Positions 31,316 to 44,621 are shown, numbered from the stretch's first letter. The stretch: DNA of 64,000 bases from Sordariomycetes sp. S80-01Y (GCA_037042185.1 JAXQJY010000032.1:744001-808000), one strand, 5' to 3'. Notes: a model not told the origin generated them from the letters alone. A program made the numbers and translations.

Positions 31316-34300
31316 GGGGGACGATTTGTGGTAGGCTTGCTAGAGGGGAGAATGTGAATGACCGAATCGAAGGCAGAGATGAATTGAGCTGGTAAATTCA
31401 CACCTGCAGAGCTCTTCGTTTGATTCTTCTTATCCCCTTCTTCTTCTCCTAGGCCATCGATAGAGCTAGGGAGGGAACTTACAAAACCCGACCTATGGTC
31501 TCGTGATCCGGACAGCTGTGGTTTATGCAGATGATGCACATCTCGTTATTCGAAAGAAAACACTCAAACTGATCCTGTTGAGGGCTGAATAGTGCGTTTC
31601 AAGGAGCCTTGATGTGGCCTAGCATGAGCGGTCTGGCCGCCTTTTCAATCGCAGGAGTCCCCTTTCCACATTAGCATGGACCTAAGCCCCGGGGGACACC
31701 AGCGTCTTGGGGCTTTTGAAACAGGAGGGTAACTGCCGATCTAGCAGTCTAGTGGCACGGCGTTGATGATTACTACAACACCAGGGCTTTGGCACGGCAG
31801 TGGCTTCTTTTACCCACGATGCACTTAGGCGAAGTGCAGCCCGAACGAGCACGGCGAGCTTATACTGATGTCGCCGAAGTATTCTTGAAGATGGTATAGC
31901 TCCTTTTTTCGAGCTACTCTACGCCGTTCTAGCATCAACGATGGTGCACGAGAGGCCAGAGGCCAAGTGAGACTGACACCAACGTCGACCACCCGGACTC
32001 TTGACTTTATAGTGCTATCTCTAAAAACTTACTTACACTTTGCCGCTTCTTGAAACCGAGTAGATAGCTCGTTAGATCCCAAAGAAATGTTCCGCCACCG
32101 GGAGACGCACCACAAAGTTCAAGGATGCTACAACAGAGCAAGGGGTCAATATCGGAACATTCCGCTTCAGGCCTTCGAACGGCCAGAGGCGCTTAATAGG
32201 ACTGCAGCTTAACATCACAGAACTCAGGATATAGTTGTACAGACGTGGTCTATCGAAGCTGACTTGCTGCAACGAGGACGTTCCGACGTCTTCTTAGGTT
32301 GTCTCGGCAGCATGTCCATTTTCTCTTTCAGCTAGACTAGTCCCACTGTAGCCACAAATGCAAGCAAGATCACGAATACTCAAGCACCGTATGACTGGTA
32401 TGCCCTGAAGCAATTATCACCCAAGCCATGCCGGCAGGTATTGTGGCTGAGGCCACACGGAAAGGGGCTGCTGTGGCTGCCCTACCCCCCTCCTCGGCAA
32501 CGGCACATAGCCAAAGCCCATACACGTCAAGATAGATCAAGTAAGCAAGCATACTCTAGCGGTCCCAGAATGACGCTCCATGTCCCCCCTAAGCGGAAGC
32601 CGAGGGCACTTGTCCTCGTGGGGGGCCGTTGCATGACACTAACACCGGTATGTCTCATCGACGCCGCCCACATGAGCCAACACTCCCGCATACATTCTAT
32701 TGGGTGATGGCCCAGGAGACTCAACACTATCTACGTCCCGGCAACAAGTAGAAGCAAAGCTACGAAAGTGCCATGTCGAGGCGTCGGAAGCATGCAACAG
32801 GTCAACCCGGCCATCCCGGAACTTGCACCCGTCGACGCAGATCATCCCCTAATCCTCCCGAAGTCTGAATGAGGAGGATGACGAAATTATCAGGAGCCAC
32901 GCAGCTCACCTCGTGTTGATCGACATCTGGCTCGCGGTCACCGGGATGCCTTGATTGATACAAGCTCTCCACAGGGAACCTTTCGAACGCATCAGCCTCG
33001 GCCTCCGCATCTTACGGATCTAGTTTGGATTTACTGTCGGCCAAACCGTCAACAAGACCCTGGATTCTCCTTTCACGAACGCGTGGGAAGTAGAGAGGCG
33101 GATGAATCCTAGAAAGGATCCTTTGCCTCAGAAAACCTCCGAAGGATCAAACAAATACCTGCCAGCGGCATCCACAGTCCGTCGTATCTTGAAACGCGCA
33201 GACGAAACGAGCGTCGCGAGCGCGAAGCAATCAAGCAGGATAACGACGAGACAGACGCGTGCGTTGGGTGCCCAACGTGTGGAATGAGGTCCGGCGCGAA
33301 AGAGCGTGCCCGACATGTCTCGGCGTCAACGTGTCTCGGCAGCAAGCGGCAGATGCCCACGTCCCAACCCTTAATCGATCAATTTCTCCTTCACCGTCAA
33401 GGTACGGGTCGGATATCTGCTCCTCGTGCTGTCAATCCCGAGCTGCTTTGGGGCCACGCATGGTGCACCAGTCATGCTAGTCTGTTGGCCCGTTGGCCCG
33501 TAGCACATCTTCGCGTGGCTGTCTCGTGCCACGGTCTCGGCCACATGGCAAACTTGACAGCTCGTGGCACCCTCGCAGCTGCTAGCCTGCTGCCACCCTA
33601 TCTGCCTCAAACCATTTGACGCCTCTGCCGTGTGCCGACGCACCGCATCGCTGCTGTCGCAGGGCAAAATCCTGCACCATCGATCCCAGTTTCGATAATG
33701 TTGCTGGTGGTCGTGTTCCAGAGCGATTCCGTGTGGTTCGTTGGTGGGCCATGGCCATGAATTAGTAAAAGCGTGTGCCGGGCTCGAGCGACAAGGGGTT
33801 GAGCACATGGCTCGGTGCAAGGGTCAGGGGGCCAACCTCTTGCTCTCAGATCACCCGCTGAAGTCTGTCCGATGGGGCAGCGAGAGGAGGCACGACAAGG
33901 TCAGGGTCCGCAATGCAGTTTCGGAAACGATACACCAGAGGTGGGGACTGGCACGTTGGCGATTAACGCCGCCGCTGCCGCTCACGAGGCCGGACCTGGA
34001 CCTGGAGCTGCGGAGCAGACCTGGACGACCTGGCGCTTGATCGTGCCCTCCCTCACCCAACCCCCTCCCCCAAAAGGGCCCCCCATCTGCGGACAGCTCG
34101 GAAACCGTTTGGCGGTGTCGACGGGCGTTGGCGCTGCCGTCGGGGCGTCCTCCGGGCCATGCTCAGTCGACGGCCCACCAATAAAGTCCTACGTCCGAAC
34201 GGCCGCAGCTATCGTGTCATTTGACCTGCGACCTGCTCTTAGCTCGTCTGGGGACGGCTGCTATTCCATAAGAGCAGTCCAAGAAGAGCGGCAGCGAACC

Positions 34301-37300
34301 AGCGGGACGACACAGCTCGGATGACCAAGCGGACCAGCAGAGTACAAGCAGCATGGCCATGTCCAGCATGGGCAGTACTGAGTCAATGCACCTGGATATT
34401 GCGTTGCACCGCAGTCATCCATCCCAATGCTATCCAGCAGGGTTACGATACGAGTATCAGAGGTATTAATAAACGTGAAGGGCTAAGTGGAAAGGGCTCA
34501 GAGCCGACAGAAGTTCATCTCCGTTGGCTGGCCCGTTTGCCATGTGGCACGAACAGATCTTAAGGGCGCCACGCGCCTTGTCAACGATGCGAATACTCTA
34601 AACGGACCCCGTGCTCCATCCTCGTCGACGAAGATTAACGCCTGCCGGTCGCTGACTCTCACCTGCCGCGATCTTGACGATCCCACCTGGACGAAAGTCG
34701 GTCTGGAGGCAGTGATGCTCAGGGACCATTGCAGCGATGCAGGGATGGCAATTTGAGCTATCCAAGCTAATGTCGACAGTGATCGATTTGGCTCGGGTGC
34801 AATCGTGCCAATTGACTCGCGTCCTTGGCGAGATTGTTGATTCGTCATGGTGGTGAGCACTGGCCGCTGGCTGCTGGTTGACTCTTGAGACGCTGCAGAT
34901 GCTGACGGCATGCATGATGGGCTGCGACCGGATCTGCACCCATCGTCTCATCATCGAGGTGCTCCTTCGGAGAGTCTGGAGCTCCTGTGATTGAGTACGC
35001 TGTACCTATGCGTGCTTCGCACGTACGAGTCCTTTGCAGCGTGTAGCACCAGCCGTGGCTCCCGGGCATCGCTGTGACAGGACAGCCCAGGCCAGAGACC
35101 ATTTGACCACCTCAGGCTGCTGTTGGCACGTCGACCCCGGCAAGGTAGGCTTGGGTAGGCCACCACACAACCAGTGGCAGGGTTTGCAGGGTTTGCTGGG
35201 CTTCCTGGGCACGGCCTGAGACTGCAGCGTCTCGCAAGCTCCCCCGGCTTGTGTGTTTGAGAAGCGCGTGGCCCTTCAGCTCCACGTGGCGATGCGTCTC
35301 CACCACCAGCCACCCATCAGCCCACGGCATTGGCAGCCTGCGCCCAAGCCTGAGCCTGAGCCTGAGCCTGAGGCCCCCACTGGCAGGCAGCCTGAGCCAG
35401 AGCAGCAGCCCACTGCCACTGCCACTGCCCCTGCCAGTCAACTGAGGTGACCCAGGCGGCCGATGCCGCTAAGCCTATTTCTTGCACACACGCCTCCTCC
35501 ATGACTCCGTCCCCCGCCTGAGCCCCCAAATGGTTGCGACCGCACCGGCGACTGCTAAACGTGTAATTTGGATGTCGCTGTCAGCCCTGTCGTTTGGGGG
35601 CCGGAACTCCTTTACGTCCTGAGTCCCATGTCCGAGTCTTGTCCATTCGGGCCCGGCCATTCTGCCTCCTTTCCTACAGAAAGCATGATTCTGTCCCGTT
35701 GGCTTTGCAGTTGACGCCGCTGGTTCCACCACCTGAAGGCCCTGCTGCCCCTTCTTACGCTGATCGCAAACTCTTTGATACAGGCTTGCATTGCCGAATC
35801 ATGGAATTCGCCGTCCCACGTCTGATTCCCCATTCATGACTCTCAAAAGTGCCATCAATTGGGCTCGGTGAGGAGCCGAAAGTCTAGAGCACGGCGCCGC
35901 CCCGTTTAGCTCGGCATGCTTCTCCGCGGACTGCCAGTCAACCCAGCGCTGCCCTGCGTACGCAGAGCGCGAAAGTCCCGAGGATTATTCATCCATGACT
36001 ACGCTGAACCAGTCGCCTGCCAATGCACTCGGTCGATCTTCTTCGTACATGGGCGAGTCAGAGGCTAGTTCCAGGTCTGTCGGGTAGCCCACGCCACGTG
36101 GAAGCGAACCCAGGCGATTTGCGTCTATCGAGATATGCTCTTAGAAAAATACCGTGCCAGCGACGCCTGACCCGCACGGCTGTCGCCCTCCGCTGCCCTT
36201 GGCCGTCTCCGAAGGATTTCAACGGGCTCAGAGCGAAACCCGATCAGCCGTCGTAGTGCATTTCAACACCGCTGGCATTCCAGCCGCGATGCCACCGTTT
36301 GCGCTAAACATTAGCTTTTTCTCGCGCAAGGTCCTCCGGATCCCTCAGTGCTAATGCGAGGAGCTCAGCCGTCCTTCCAGCTCTGCACTGCCAGTTTCAT
36401 CGACTCGCATGCCGCTGCGGGCCTTGGGCTCACTCAGGAGCAGCGAGTAGCCGCGCCCTAGACGCGGACCAGCAAAGGTCCATGCCCAAGCGAAAAGGAA
36501 GTCATCGCTTGACCGGGCAGAATAGACGGCATAGCGTGGAGGTTGGTCGACCCCCCCAGCCTCCGGATTGACGTAGTAGAAGCTGCGGATCTACCACCTT
36601 CGCATGAGCTTCTTCGCCAGATGATATCAACGTCGCAGCCAGGCTGCGTCATTCGTGGCTTGAACTTCTGTACTCCGTAGATCCTCTAGTTCCAGTGCAA
36701 GTACGGGCTGGCGTCACGACGTGCACGCTGTCGCTGCTGCGTCCCATCCGGACCTACCGCCTGCGTCCCGGATCGTCAAGTCGCACGCAGACGTCGCAGT
36801 GTCGGCATGAAAAGTCAAGCTCCTGCGTGGCACCTGTCCATCATCGGCGAAGTGAACCCTGCGATCCCTCCGGAGCTCTCGGTCGGAATCAGTGGCCTCT
36901 TGCCTAGGACGGCAGGCTTACGGAGGCTTGGAGTCGGCGGTAACATGGCTTGAGGCCGGCCGATGCAGCGGTTGAATTCCGCTCCGCTCTGTGTCAAGCG
37001 ACGTTGCTTGCAGCGTACCGCATCGAAGTTGGACCTCTGGAGCGTGTCGAGCTTTCTCGACGAGTCGAACGAAGTTGAAGAGACCGCTGCGGCAGGCTCA
37101 AGAGGCATTGAGAAGCTTCGTTTTATCCCTGGTGCCGCATTATTTCCTGCCGAGACAAAGAAGCTTCTCCCGCCGTTCGCTGTTGGTTCGGTAGGGGTGT
37201 GTCCAATTTTGCCCTTGATCCCCTTGGTCCCTACGCCCCGCTTGTGTCTCCTGGTGGACTCTTAATAAGGCTGTTCGTGCAAACTCCAAACCGTGTGTCG

Positions 37301-40300
37301 GCGGGAAGACGACCCTCTCCTCGCCCGAGCCTCCGATGTGTTGACGACCTGTGTGGGGGCCTACCGCAACTTTGCTCATCATCCAAGCCATGGTATCTTG
37401 TATTTGGTATTTGAAGATGTTGAAGCCCTGCATCGAGTACTGCGGCATCCGCTCGAGCAGCTGCTGATGCCCTGCTCCAGGACCTTTACGTGAGTCCATG
37501 GCCGCATTCAAGGGGACCCCCCACGCTCACGACTTTTGGTCTTCGTGCCCAAGCCCGCCCTGAAATCGCCGGCCAGGCAATTCTTAGCCTTGCCTGAACG
37601 CTCGAAACGCGACGTGTCTGGAACCGTCTAGGATTGCGGTCCACGTCGATGCGAATTGATTCAGCAATTAATATCGAAGTATTTGCGCGAAATTGCGGCA
37701 TCTGGACGGTTCATCATTGTCGACTCAGACCTCAGCCCTGGACCCCAGACGTCAATCAAACCCTCGGCTCAATGCTATGGCCCCTTTATCTCCATGACAG
37801 CTGTGGTAAGATTCACGATTACGAAGATCTTCGGTGATTGCAGAAAGCGAAAACGGCAAAGGAGGCTGCTGGATCTCTACCGTTGTGCTGCTCAATATGT
37901 GCATTAACGAGACAAGTCCGCGACTCCGATCCTGCTGGCCTGCCTATACCTCATCATGTTAATTTTTGCGTGACGCTAACAGCTACCGACAGCTGCTCTC
38001 GGCCAAAGAAAAGGTCCGCATTGCTTCAGGGTGGTCTGCATCATCCAGGGACGCCACGTTGTGATTGTGATTTGAGATGTGACGATTTGGAAACCACTCT
38101 CTTCCAATCCGTTTCCTTAGATGGATAATAAGGGGAGAAAAAGAAAGGAAGGTTTGAATAGCGTTTATTACCGTCGGAAGGCCGGAAACAGCAGACGGAA
38201 CGGAGATAATTTTGATGGAATTATGGCCGCAGCCACGGCGTCACCGAAGTCATAACTCTGTTCTGCCGAGGCCCATGGCGAGAATCTTGCTCCGACTCCC
38301 GCAAGTCCTGCTACTAAGTAGCAACGACTGGAGTTCAGACCTTGGTTCGAAAGAGGAAATAGGGGAGGGACTCTCGGCAGTTGGAACGGGGAACAAGATG
38401 CTGCTGACCGTCCATAGTAGCCGCCGTTATACCATCGGCCGCTCGCCGTTAGACCCCTTCAGTGGTGTAAAGCTGGTGAAGCAGACGGTGTGAGTGTCCG
38501 TCCGAAACTGTGGGCAGACCGGCGCAGAGAATCGGCGGTAGCGGGTACAAGACGGCTTTGGGGGGAGGGGTGTCTTCTAGGAGAGCCAGGGCCTGCTGCA
38601 CATGGCTGCATGGCCGCAACGTGATGTCGCAGGCGGTGGAGGCACACAGAAATTTTTGGGTGGTGGGCGGGCATCCTTGAAGCCACGCGCCGATCTGTGG
38701 TGAGACTTCTTCCACGAGGAGGTCCGCAGCTCGTCATGGGTCCTGGCAAGGCCACCCCGGCCTGTGCGACGCTCGGCTTGGTGGACGCGCCCCTCTCCCA
38801 TCACGACCTTGGATATTGCGGTGAGGAGGACAGCGCGCGTAAAGTGCGTGGACTCGTGGTCGGAGGACCCCTCACTCGTGCTTCCACTACGGCGCGTACT
38901 TGTGTTGAAGGCCCTGGATGCCCACAACTGCTTCAGGAGTTGACGACGAATAGGCCAGCCTGGACCGAGGGCCGGCCAAGAGCACGACCCCTTGATCCAC
39001 AGGATCTGCCCCTCGACAGCGGCCGGATCTTATTGTTGCTTGTCCTGCCTGTCCACGTCGACGTACCTACATGAGTGTTTCATCAGCGACGCTGCTGCTT
39101 GTCTGTGCGTCTGGTCTGCAATGCTACAGCCATCATGACGTACCCACGCTGACAGCTCTACTCGCGCGGCACACAGTGACGGGGTACCGCTCCTCGGGAG
39201 CTCAGTGCATGAGGCTCCAAAGATGTGAATGTTAGGGATCGAACTATCCAATAGTCTCGTGGTTGGGAGCCGACCCGGAGCGTGTTGTTCGCGGAGCGGA
39301 TGGGGATCCAGTGGAGGACCACCGCCAGACACTCAGACTAGAAGGCCAACTTGAAAAGGAGGGGCTCATCAACCTGGAGGCGGTCAGCTGCGTCCATTCG
39401 GTCTCGTCGGAAGTTTGCACTTAACGGGACGCTAGGACGACCGGGCCAATGACAGTCAAGCCCTGCCGTTCCTGAATCATGAAGCATCACTTCCACGTGC
39501 GCAGCCGCTCCAACATGACTGACAACGTGTAAGGAGATTTGTTCACCTGGTCTCAGCGCAATACCTACCGGGTCAATCCAGGCTTCCCAGGGTACAAGCA
39601 AGTTTCTTTACCAAAGGTATCAGATCTCAATCTGAGCAGGTCACATTTACGGGCGTTGAGGCGCGGGCAGCTGTTCCCAGTTTCGGATCCGTGCCTGGTG
39701 GAGGGCCTCTGCCAGAATGGGAGGGTCCGCACCGAGTGAGGTGAGACCCCGTTTGATGCATGGCCGTCACAGCTCCAGTGGATGCTACAGTGGGATGGGC
39801 GCTGGAAAGTGACCCGTCGGGGCCAGGAAGGTACGAAGTACGGGTACCCGCCACCGCTGGCACTGGCAGGACCTCCAGCCGGGCGTTCTGGAAGCGCACC
39901 CCCCCGTCTCCATCCGCGACCCGCACACACCCCTCCATGTCCACAGTCTCCAGTGAGGTGCCTGGCTTCTCTCACCCAGGCGCAGATGAGCGTCTTCCTC
40001 TTGCACCCACTCCCGCTTCACGTCAAGCCAGCTTTCTCTTGGACCTGGAACAAGAAAGGCACTTGGACCACTCACACTAAAACACCTCGTCGACTCTGCT
40101 TTCAGGCTTCTTCTCTTCCTTAATCCCACTGCTTTGCGCTATCAATCCTGCGGCTGCTTGAGACAAACACTAGCACCCGCTTCCTTGGATTGACATTGGC
40201 ATCACTGGCAGGCTACCCACCGAGAGCCGCCTCCTCTGGATCCCTCGTCACCCAAAAAGTCCCCTAACCCCCCTCCTCTACCTCAGGCCTTCCTTCAGTC

Positions 40301-40315
40301 TGAGTTTGGTATTAG
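31316..40315. other. Gene-poor region of about 9 kb
   Basis: I read all frames here and support no gene. Open frames are short, overlap on opposite strands, seldom start with ATG in a good context, and show no domain. There is no transposase, reverse transcriptase, long terminal repeat or terminal inverted repeat that I can see, and the base composition does not look AT-rich as repeat-induced point mutation would make it. Minor items: an inverted repeat AAGCCCC/GGGGCTT at 31684–31715; a CCTGAG repeat near 35347–35372; a C-rich, pyrimidine-rich last 300 bp before flbA, likely leader; and a 106-codon upstream frame (39760–40080). The region may hold long regulatory sequence, unannotated RNA, or very old element remains. 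Confidence 0.55.
35347..35440. repeat. Short tandem repeats, CCTGAG and CACTGC type
   Basis: Four to five copies of a CCTGAG hexamer (about 35347–35372) are followed, after an interval, by three to four copies of CACTGC-like units (about 35410–35435). Read on the plus strand the hexamer gives a Pro-Glu repeat. The repeat lacks stops in several frames, which explains the open frames on both strands and is not evidence of a gene. Confidence 0.7.
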
Positions 40316-42533
40316 ATGGCCGCCGTGTCTCGCCAATCGATCCCTGATTCACTGTCCCTGGAACGCCCTCAGCAACCCTCAACTTCGACTTCGCAACCTC
40401 TCTCCCCCACGGAGCCCTCTCCCACCTTGAGAGCCGTCCCCTCCTCCGTCTCGGACCACGAACCCTCGCCCGACGACCACAACGATCCAGCCCCGCCGCC
40501 GCCTCAATTCTCGAGACATCACTCCAGCTCGCCGTCCACGAGTTCGCTTCCCAGGACCACCCAGAGGTCTTCCAGCGGAATCCTTTCCTTCGCCGCCGCC
40601 GCATTCGACAAGACGCAGAGCCGTTTTGCCAACATTTCGGATCCCACCGTCCGGCCCCGCCACTCTTTGGCCCGTCTTTCGCTCGCCCCAGGCTCTTTGC
40701 CAAATTCCGAGCCTTCCAGCCCTTCCAGGAAGTCGCTGTTCAGGAGCCCGTCGAATCAATCGCTTTCCAGCCCCGGTTTGGAGGGCAAGCAAGTGGCCAC
40801 AGCCTCGGCCAAGGTGCCGTTGTCACAGCCCTATTCCGAGACAGACCCCAACACACCACCCCCCATAAAGGTCTCTCCCCGCGACAACAAGATGCATCAG
40901 ACTTCCTCGCGCTTGTTGCGCATGACGGACGATGAGCGCCCCTTCACCAAGGTACGTATTCTTCTTGATCTGCGCATAGGCGTCTCTAACAATCGAAAGG
41001 ACTTCAAGGACCTCTTCTCCACCTTAATAGTCAGCCTTCTGCCGCTCTCCGCGCACCGGGTGCGATTGACAAAGGTCGACTACACGTTCCTCTCCGAAGA
41101 TGCTATCAACAACCTCGGATCCCTCAAATTCTCGCAGTCCAACCGCATGCCCGACCCCAAGGACCCGTCGCGCATCGTCACTACGACCACGACCACTACC
41201 TTTTCTATGGCGAAAGATATGGCCAGGTCAATCTGTCAGCGATTCCTCGAGGCCCGCTTCATCGAGAGCGCCGATGGGAAATACCAGCAGGTTTACAACA
41301 TGAAGGGCTCTGTATGGCAGCTCACGCCGAAGGGCGTGACCGTGCTGGATAGGTTCTGCTCGCGCAACGGCATCCAGCAGAAGCAGGTGGCCGAGCTCGC
41401 CGCCATCAACTCCACCAACCTTGTTATTCTAGAGCGAGACCTTCAGACCGACAAGTTGCTACACGACCGTAGTACAATCGATGTTATCTTCCGCCGCTTC
41501 GTCGGCACGGAGGGCCGCAACGTCAAAACCAGCACCACCGCTGCTGACTCCGACTCGCTGCACGACTATCGGGACGGGCTGACGGGTGTCAAAATGGCTG
41601 CTGAACGTAAGGTGAATGGCAAGTCTTATCGCGAGACCCTCACTGGTAAGGCTGCTTCGGATTGGCTCATGGACTGCTCGACAATTGTCGATCGACGAGA
41701 AACAATTGAGGTCGCGACTCTATTTGTCGAGTACGACCTCATGGAGCCCGTGGCACAGGACCGTAACTTCATGACACAAAACCCTGGGTGTAACCTGTTC
41801 CAGCCCACCAAGGGAGCCGTCTACCAAATTACGCAGCGCGGCAAGGATGTTATCAGCGGCGCCAACCGCGGCCGACAGTCGGAAAGCGAGGGAGGAAACA
41901 ACAGCGCGCCGCGCAACGGCATCACCCGCGATTCCAACACGCAGCGATTGGACAAGATTCTCAACGACCCTGCTCTTCGGTTGCTGTTCCGCGAGAACTT
42001 GCGCGAGACGCACTGCGAGGAGAACCTGTCCTTCTACAAGGATGTCGATGAGTTTGTCCGCTCTTGCAAGGCCGCCATCCGCCTCGCCCAGAAGAACCCG
42101 ACCGCCACTTCTTTGGACAGCGTGAAGGAGATTATGGCTCAGGCCTACGGCATCTACAACGCTTTCCTCGCACCTGGATCACCGTGTGAGCTCAACATTG
42201 ATCATCAGCTGCGCAATAACTTGGCCACCCGCATGACCAAGGCCGTCGGACAAGATGTCACCATGATCGATACCCTGCAAGAAGTCACCAGTCTCTTCGA
42301 GGACGCCCAAAATGCCGTCTTTAAGTTGATGGCCAGCGTAAGTTTTGCACGCCCAATCCCCGCCCTCCGGCCGTGCCGATCTGCAACGGCTGCAGTCTGC
42401 TAACAGCCACGTGTAGGACTCGGTGCCAAAGTTCCTTCGAAGCCCGAAGTATGAGCAGCAACTGCGCAATTACGAGCTCGACAGCGTCGGTCGCGGACCA
42501 GAACGCAGCCAGAGCCGCTCGAACCGGAAATAG
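40316..42533 (+). CDS. flbA: RGS and DEP domain regulator of G-protein signalling, FlbA (Sst2 family)
   Basis: FlbA speeds GTP hydrolysis on a Galpha subunit (FadA in Aspergillus) and so curbs vegetative growth and permits sporulation. Three exons (40316–40951, 41000–42337, 42417–42533) give 696 residues, close to known FlbA. The first 190 residues are disordered and Ser/Pro-rich. Two DEP-like regions follow (about 210–370, with DFKDLFSTLIVSLLPLS, and about 400–525, with GKAASDWLMDCSTIVDRRE). The RGS domain is about 540–695: LDKILNDPALRLLFRENL, EENLSFYKDVDEFV, YGIYNAFLAPGSPCELNIDH and a final FEDAQNAVFKLMASDSVPKFLRS-type segment. The first intron is 48 nt, in phase, and contains no stop. The leader contains upstream ATGs. 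Confidence 0.94.
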
Positions 42534-43852
42534 TCGCCCGTTTCATTTTTTTTCGTTGACGACAATGGCGCAGTTCTCTGACGCGTGAACGATGTTACCA
42601 CGAACCCTAGCGTGGCAAATCGCAGCAGCCTCCAGCGCAATGTGGCTTGCATAGGCCCATGAGCGATGATCACGACTCGTAAGCGGTGAGGCCCCGCGCG
42701 GCCGCATAAGGACGGTCGTGATGCTGCAACGCACCTTTGCCTGCGTTAGCTGAGATGTGCCTTACTGCCGGCACAACACGACACGCGGAGCGAGAGATCC
42801 TTATAGATTTTCCTCACCCAACCGTCACCTCATTGCATTATCGGTGTTAGCACATTTTTTTCAAACCTGCACTTGTCTCGTCGTGGAAATTTTATCTTGG
42901 CATTTCCATGACGAAGCCTGAGTTTGCCAGTGGCATACCGCTAGCGACTCTAGCTGACCTTCTCAACTCACTTTATGAAGCTGTTGGTGGTAACGGCCGA
43001 TGCGCCTGCCGAACCTTTGCATCATTGAGTTTATCCGCATGTTGGACATTGGGGGGCGGGCGGGCGTTCCCGAGATGACGATTCCTTTTCCTTCACACAT
43101 CACACTTTAATCTTGTGCCTGGCATAGAAGATGAGCGGTCATTTGATGGTTTTTATAAATTCCCCAGGAGTAATGAGGGCTGGCGAAAGCGTGTGTACGA
43201 TTTGTGCGACTTTGGGAAGCACACGAGGGAGGATGAACACAACTCACGAGGATGAGTACGCCCGAGGCTGCGAGGCTGATTGAATGCCCACAGGTTTGGA
43301 ATCGGCTTGTGGGAACGTTTGTCTCACATGAGGCACGGCTGTTGGCCGATTCCGCTGGAGGAACCAAGGACGACGGTCTGTACATAGACAGCGGTGGGCA
43401 AGCGTTGAACCTCGGAAAGACAATCAATCGCATAAACAAGAAAAAAAAGTTTGAAATGAATCTGCGTGCACATGGGAATGTGAGGCTTGGGTTGCTGTGG
43501 TGTCCACGATGCAATTTGGTGGTTTGGCATGCTGGTTCATCTCGGACTGGCGTCTGGAATGGACTCGCGGGCAGCTCAGCAGCACTGATCTTCAGGTACA
43601 GGCGGATGACCGGCAAGGCATGTCTGACATGGGAATCTTTGTGGACAACATGGACAGTCGTGTTTTCGTCGGGACCCTGGCCCATCGAGACCGCGTCCCG
43701 AACATAAAAGGAGGCGAACTCACACGCTCTACCCTTCTCCTTTCCCTCACCACCAACCAACAACCCACATTCGTTACCACAACCCACCCAAGTCACTCTT
43801 TAGACTACCACACTCGTTCCAACCGCAAACAAACCAACCCCCTCAAGTCAAG
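42534..43852. promoter_or_regulatory. Intergenic region and promoter of the CCG-6-like gene
   Basis: This is about 1.3 kb between flbA and the next gene on the same strand. An ATAAAAG element at 43704–43710 lies about 145 bp before the next ATG and is followed by a C-rich leader, a plausible core promoter. A 229-codon frame on the minus strand overlaps this (non-ATG start) and looks spurious. No gene is supported. Confidence 0.5.
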
Positions 43853-44389
43853 ATGTACTCCTACAGCCTCCTCGCTCTGGCCTCCGTGGCCGCCGCCGCC
43901 GTCATGCCCGGCAGCCCCCAGCACTTCGCCAACGGCATCATGCGCCGCAACGAGACCGTCACCACCACCAAGGTCGTCAGCGCCTACACCACCTACTGCC
44001 CGGAGCCCACCACCTTCGAGCTCGGCGGCAAGACGTACGAGGTTGAGGAGCCCACCACCCTCACCATCACCGACTGCCCCTGCACCATTGTCGAGGTGAG
44101 TTTTGCTTCCCCGCGCCACGAGATGCGCTTCCTCGAACCTGAACAAATGTACTGACCTTTCCTCTAGCCCTGCTACACCTGCGGCCCCAATGTTCCCACC
44201 GGCACTCCCACTCCTCCCGGCCCCAACCCCCCCAAGCCCAACCCTCCTGGCCCTCCCGCTCCTCCTGCCGCCACCACTGCTCCCCCTACCCAGCCCGAGC
44301 AGCCCACGCAGCCTCCTCTGGTGGGTGCTGCTGGCCAGAACGGCGTCGCTCTCGTCGGTGCTGCCGTCTTTGGTCTCCTCGCTCTGTAA
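43853..44389 (+). CDS. Small GPI-anchored cell-surface protein, CCG-6-like
   Basis: Exons 43853–44095 and 44168–44389 give 154 residues. A signal peptide is clear (MYSYSLLALASVAAAAVMP). The conserved region, about residues 37–82, reads TTTKVVSAYTTYCPEPTTF, ELGGKTYEVEEPTTLTIT and DCPCTI, the pattern of clock-controlled protein 6 (ccg-6) and related wall proteins of filamentous ascomycetes. A Pro/Thr-rich linker follows, then a short hydrophobic C-terminus ending in GAAVFGLLAL after a Gly-Asn site, as expected for GPI attachment. The 72-nt intron has GT–AG ends. Such proteins are abundant, light- or clock-responsive and attached to the wall; here these points are inferred. The codon choice is strongly C-ending, suggesting high expression. 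Confidence 0.88.
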
Positions 44390-44621
44390 GTGCGGCCGAA
44401 AGGTTGCGATCTTCCGAGCGAAATGGCTCAGCAGCGGGGCGTTGTGCTTTTGGAGTTACAGGCTATCCGGCGGCATGAACGGGTAATTGGTTCTGGTTCT
44501 GGTGCATAATAGATGATGGTGTTTGTTAATGAATTGGACATCTTTGAAACTTGACTTCTTGCCTGCGGGTATATCCATCCTATGCTCTCCCTGTGAAGCT
44601 CTCGCGTCGCGCTCTGCCTCA

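Noticed and set aside
35253-35450. Open frame with a Pro-Glu repeat
   Set aside because: It is produced by the CCTGAG tandem repeat. Overlapping minus-strand frames are equally open and no folded part adjoins.
38281-38360. Possible tRNA around a GGTTCGA sequence
   Set aside because: The B-box-like string is not accompanied by an A-box, cloverleaf pairing or acceptor stem at the right distances.
31316-40315. A transposon or old viral insertion in the gene-poor region
   Set aside because: I saw no element-coding frames, long terminal repeats or terminal inverted repeats. Very old remains cannot be excluded without a genome-wide repeat search.
43107-43796. 229-codon open frame on the minus strand upstream of the CCG-6-like gene
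   Set aside because: It starts without ATG, overlaps a plus-strand frame of similar size and the core promoter of the CCG-6-like gene, and shows no domain or protein-like pattern.
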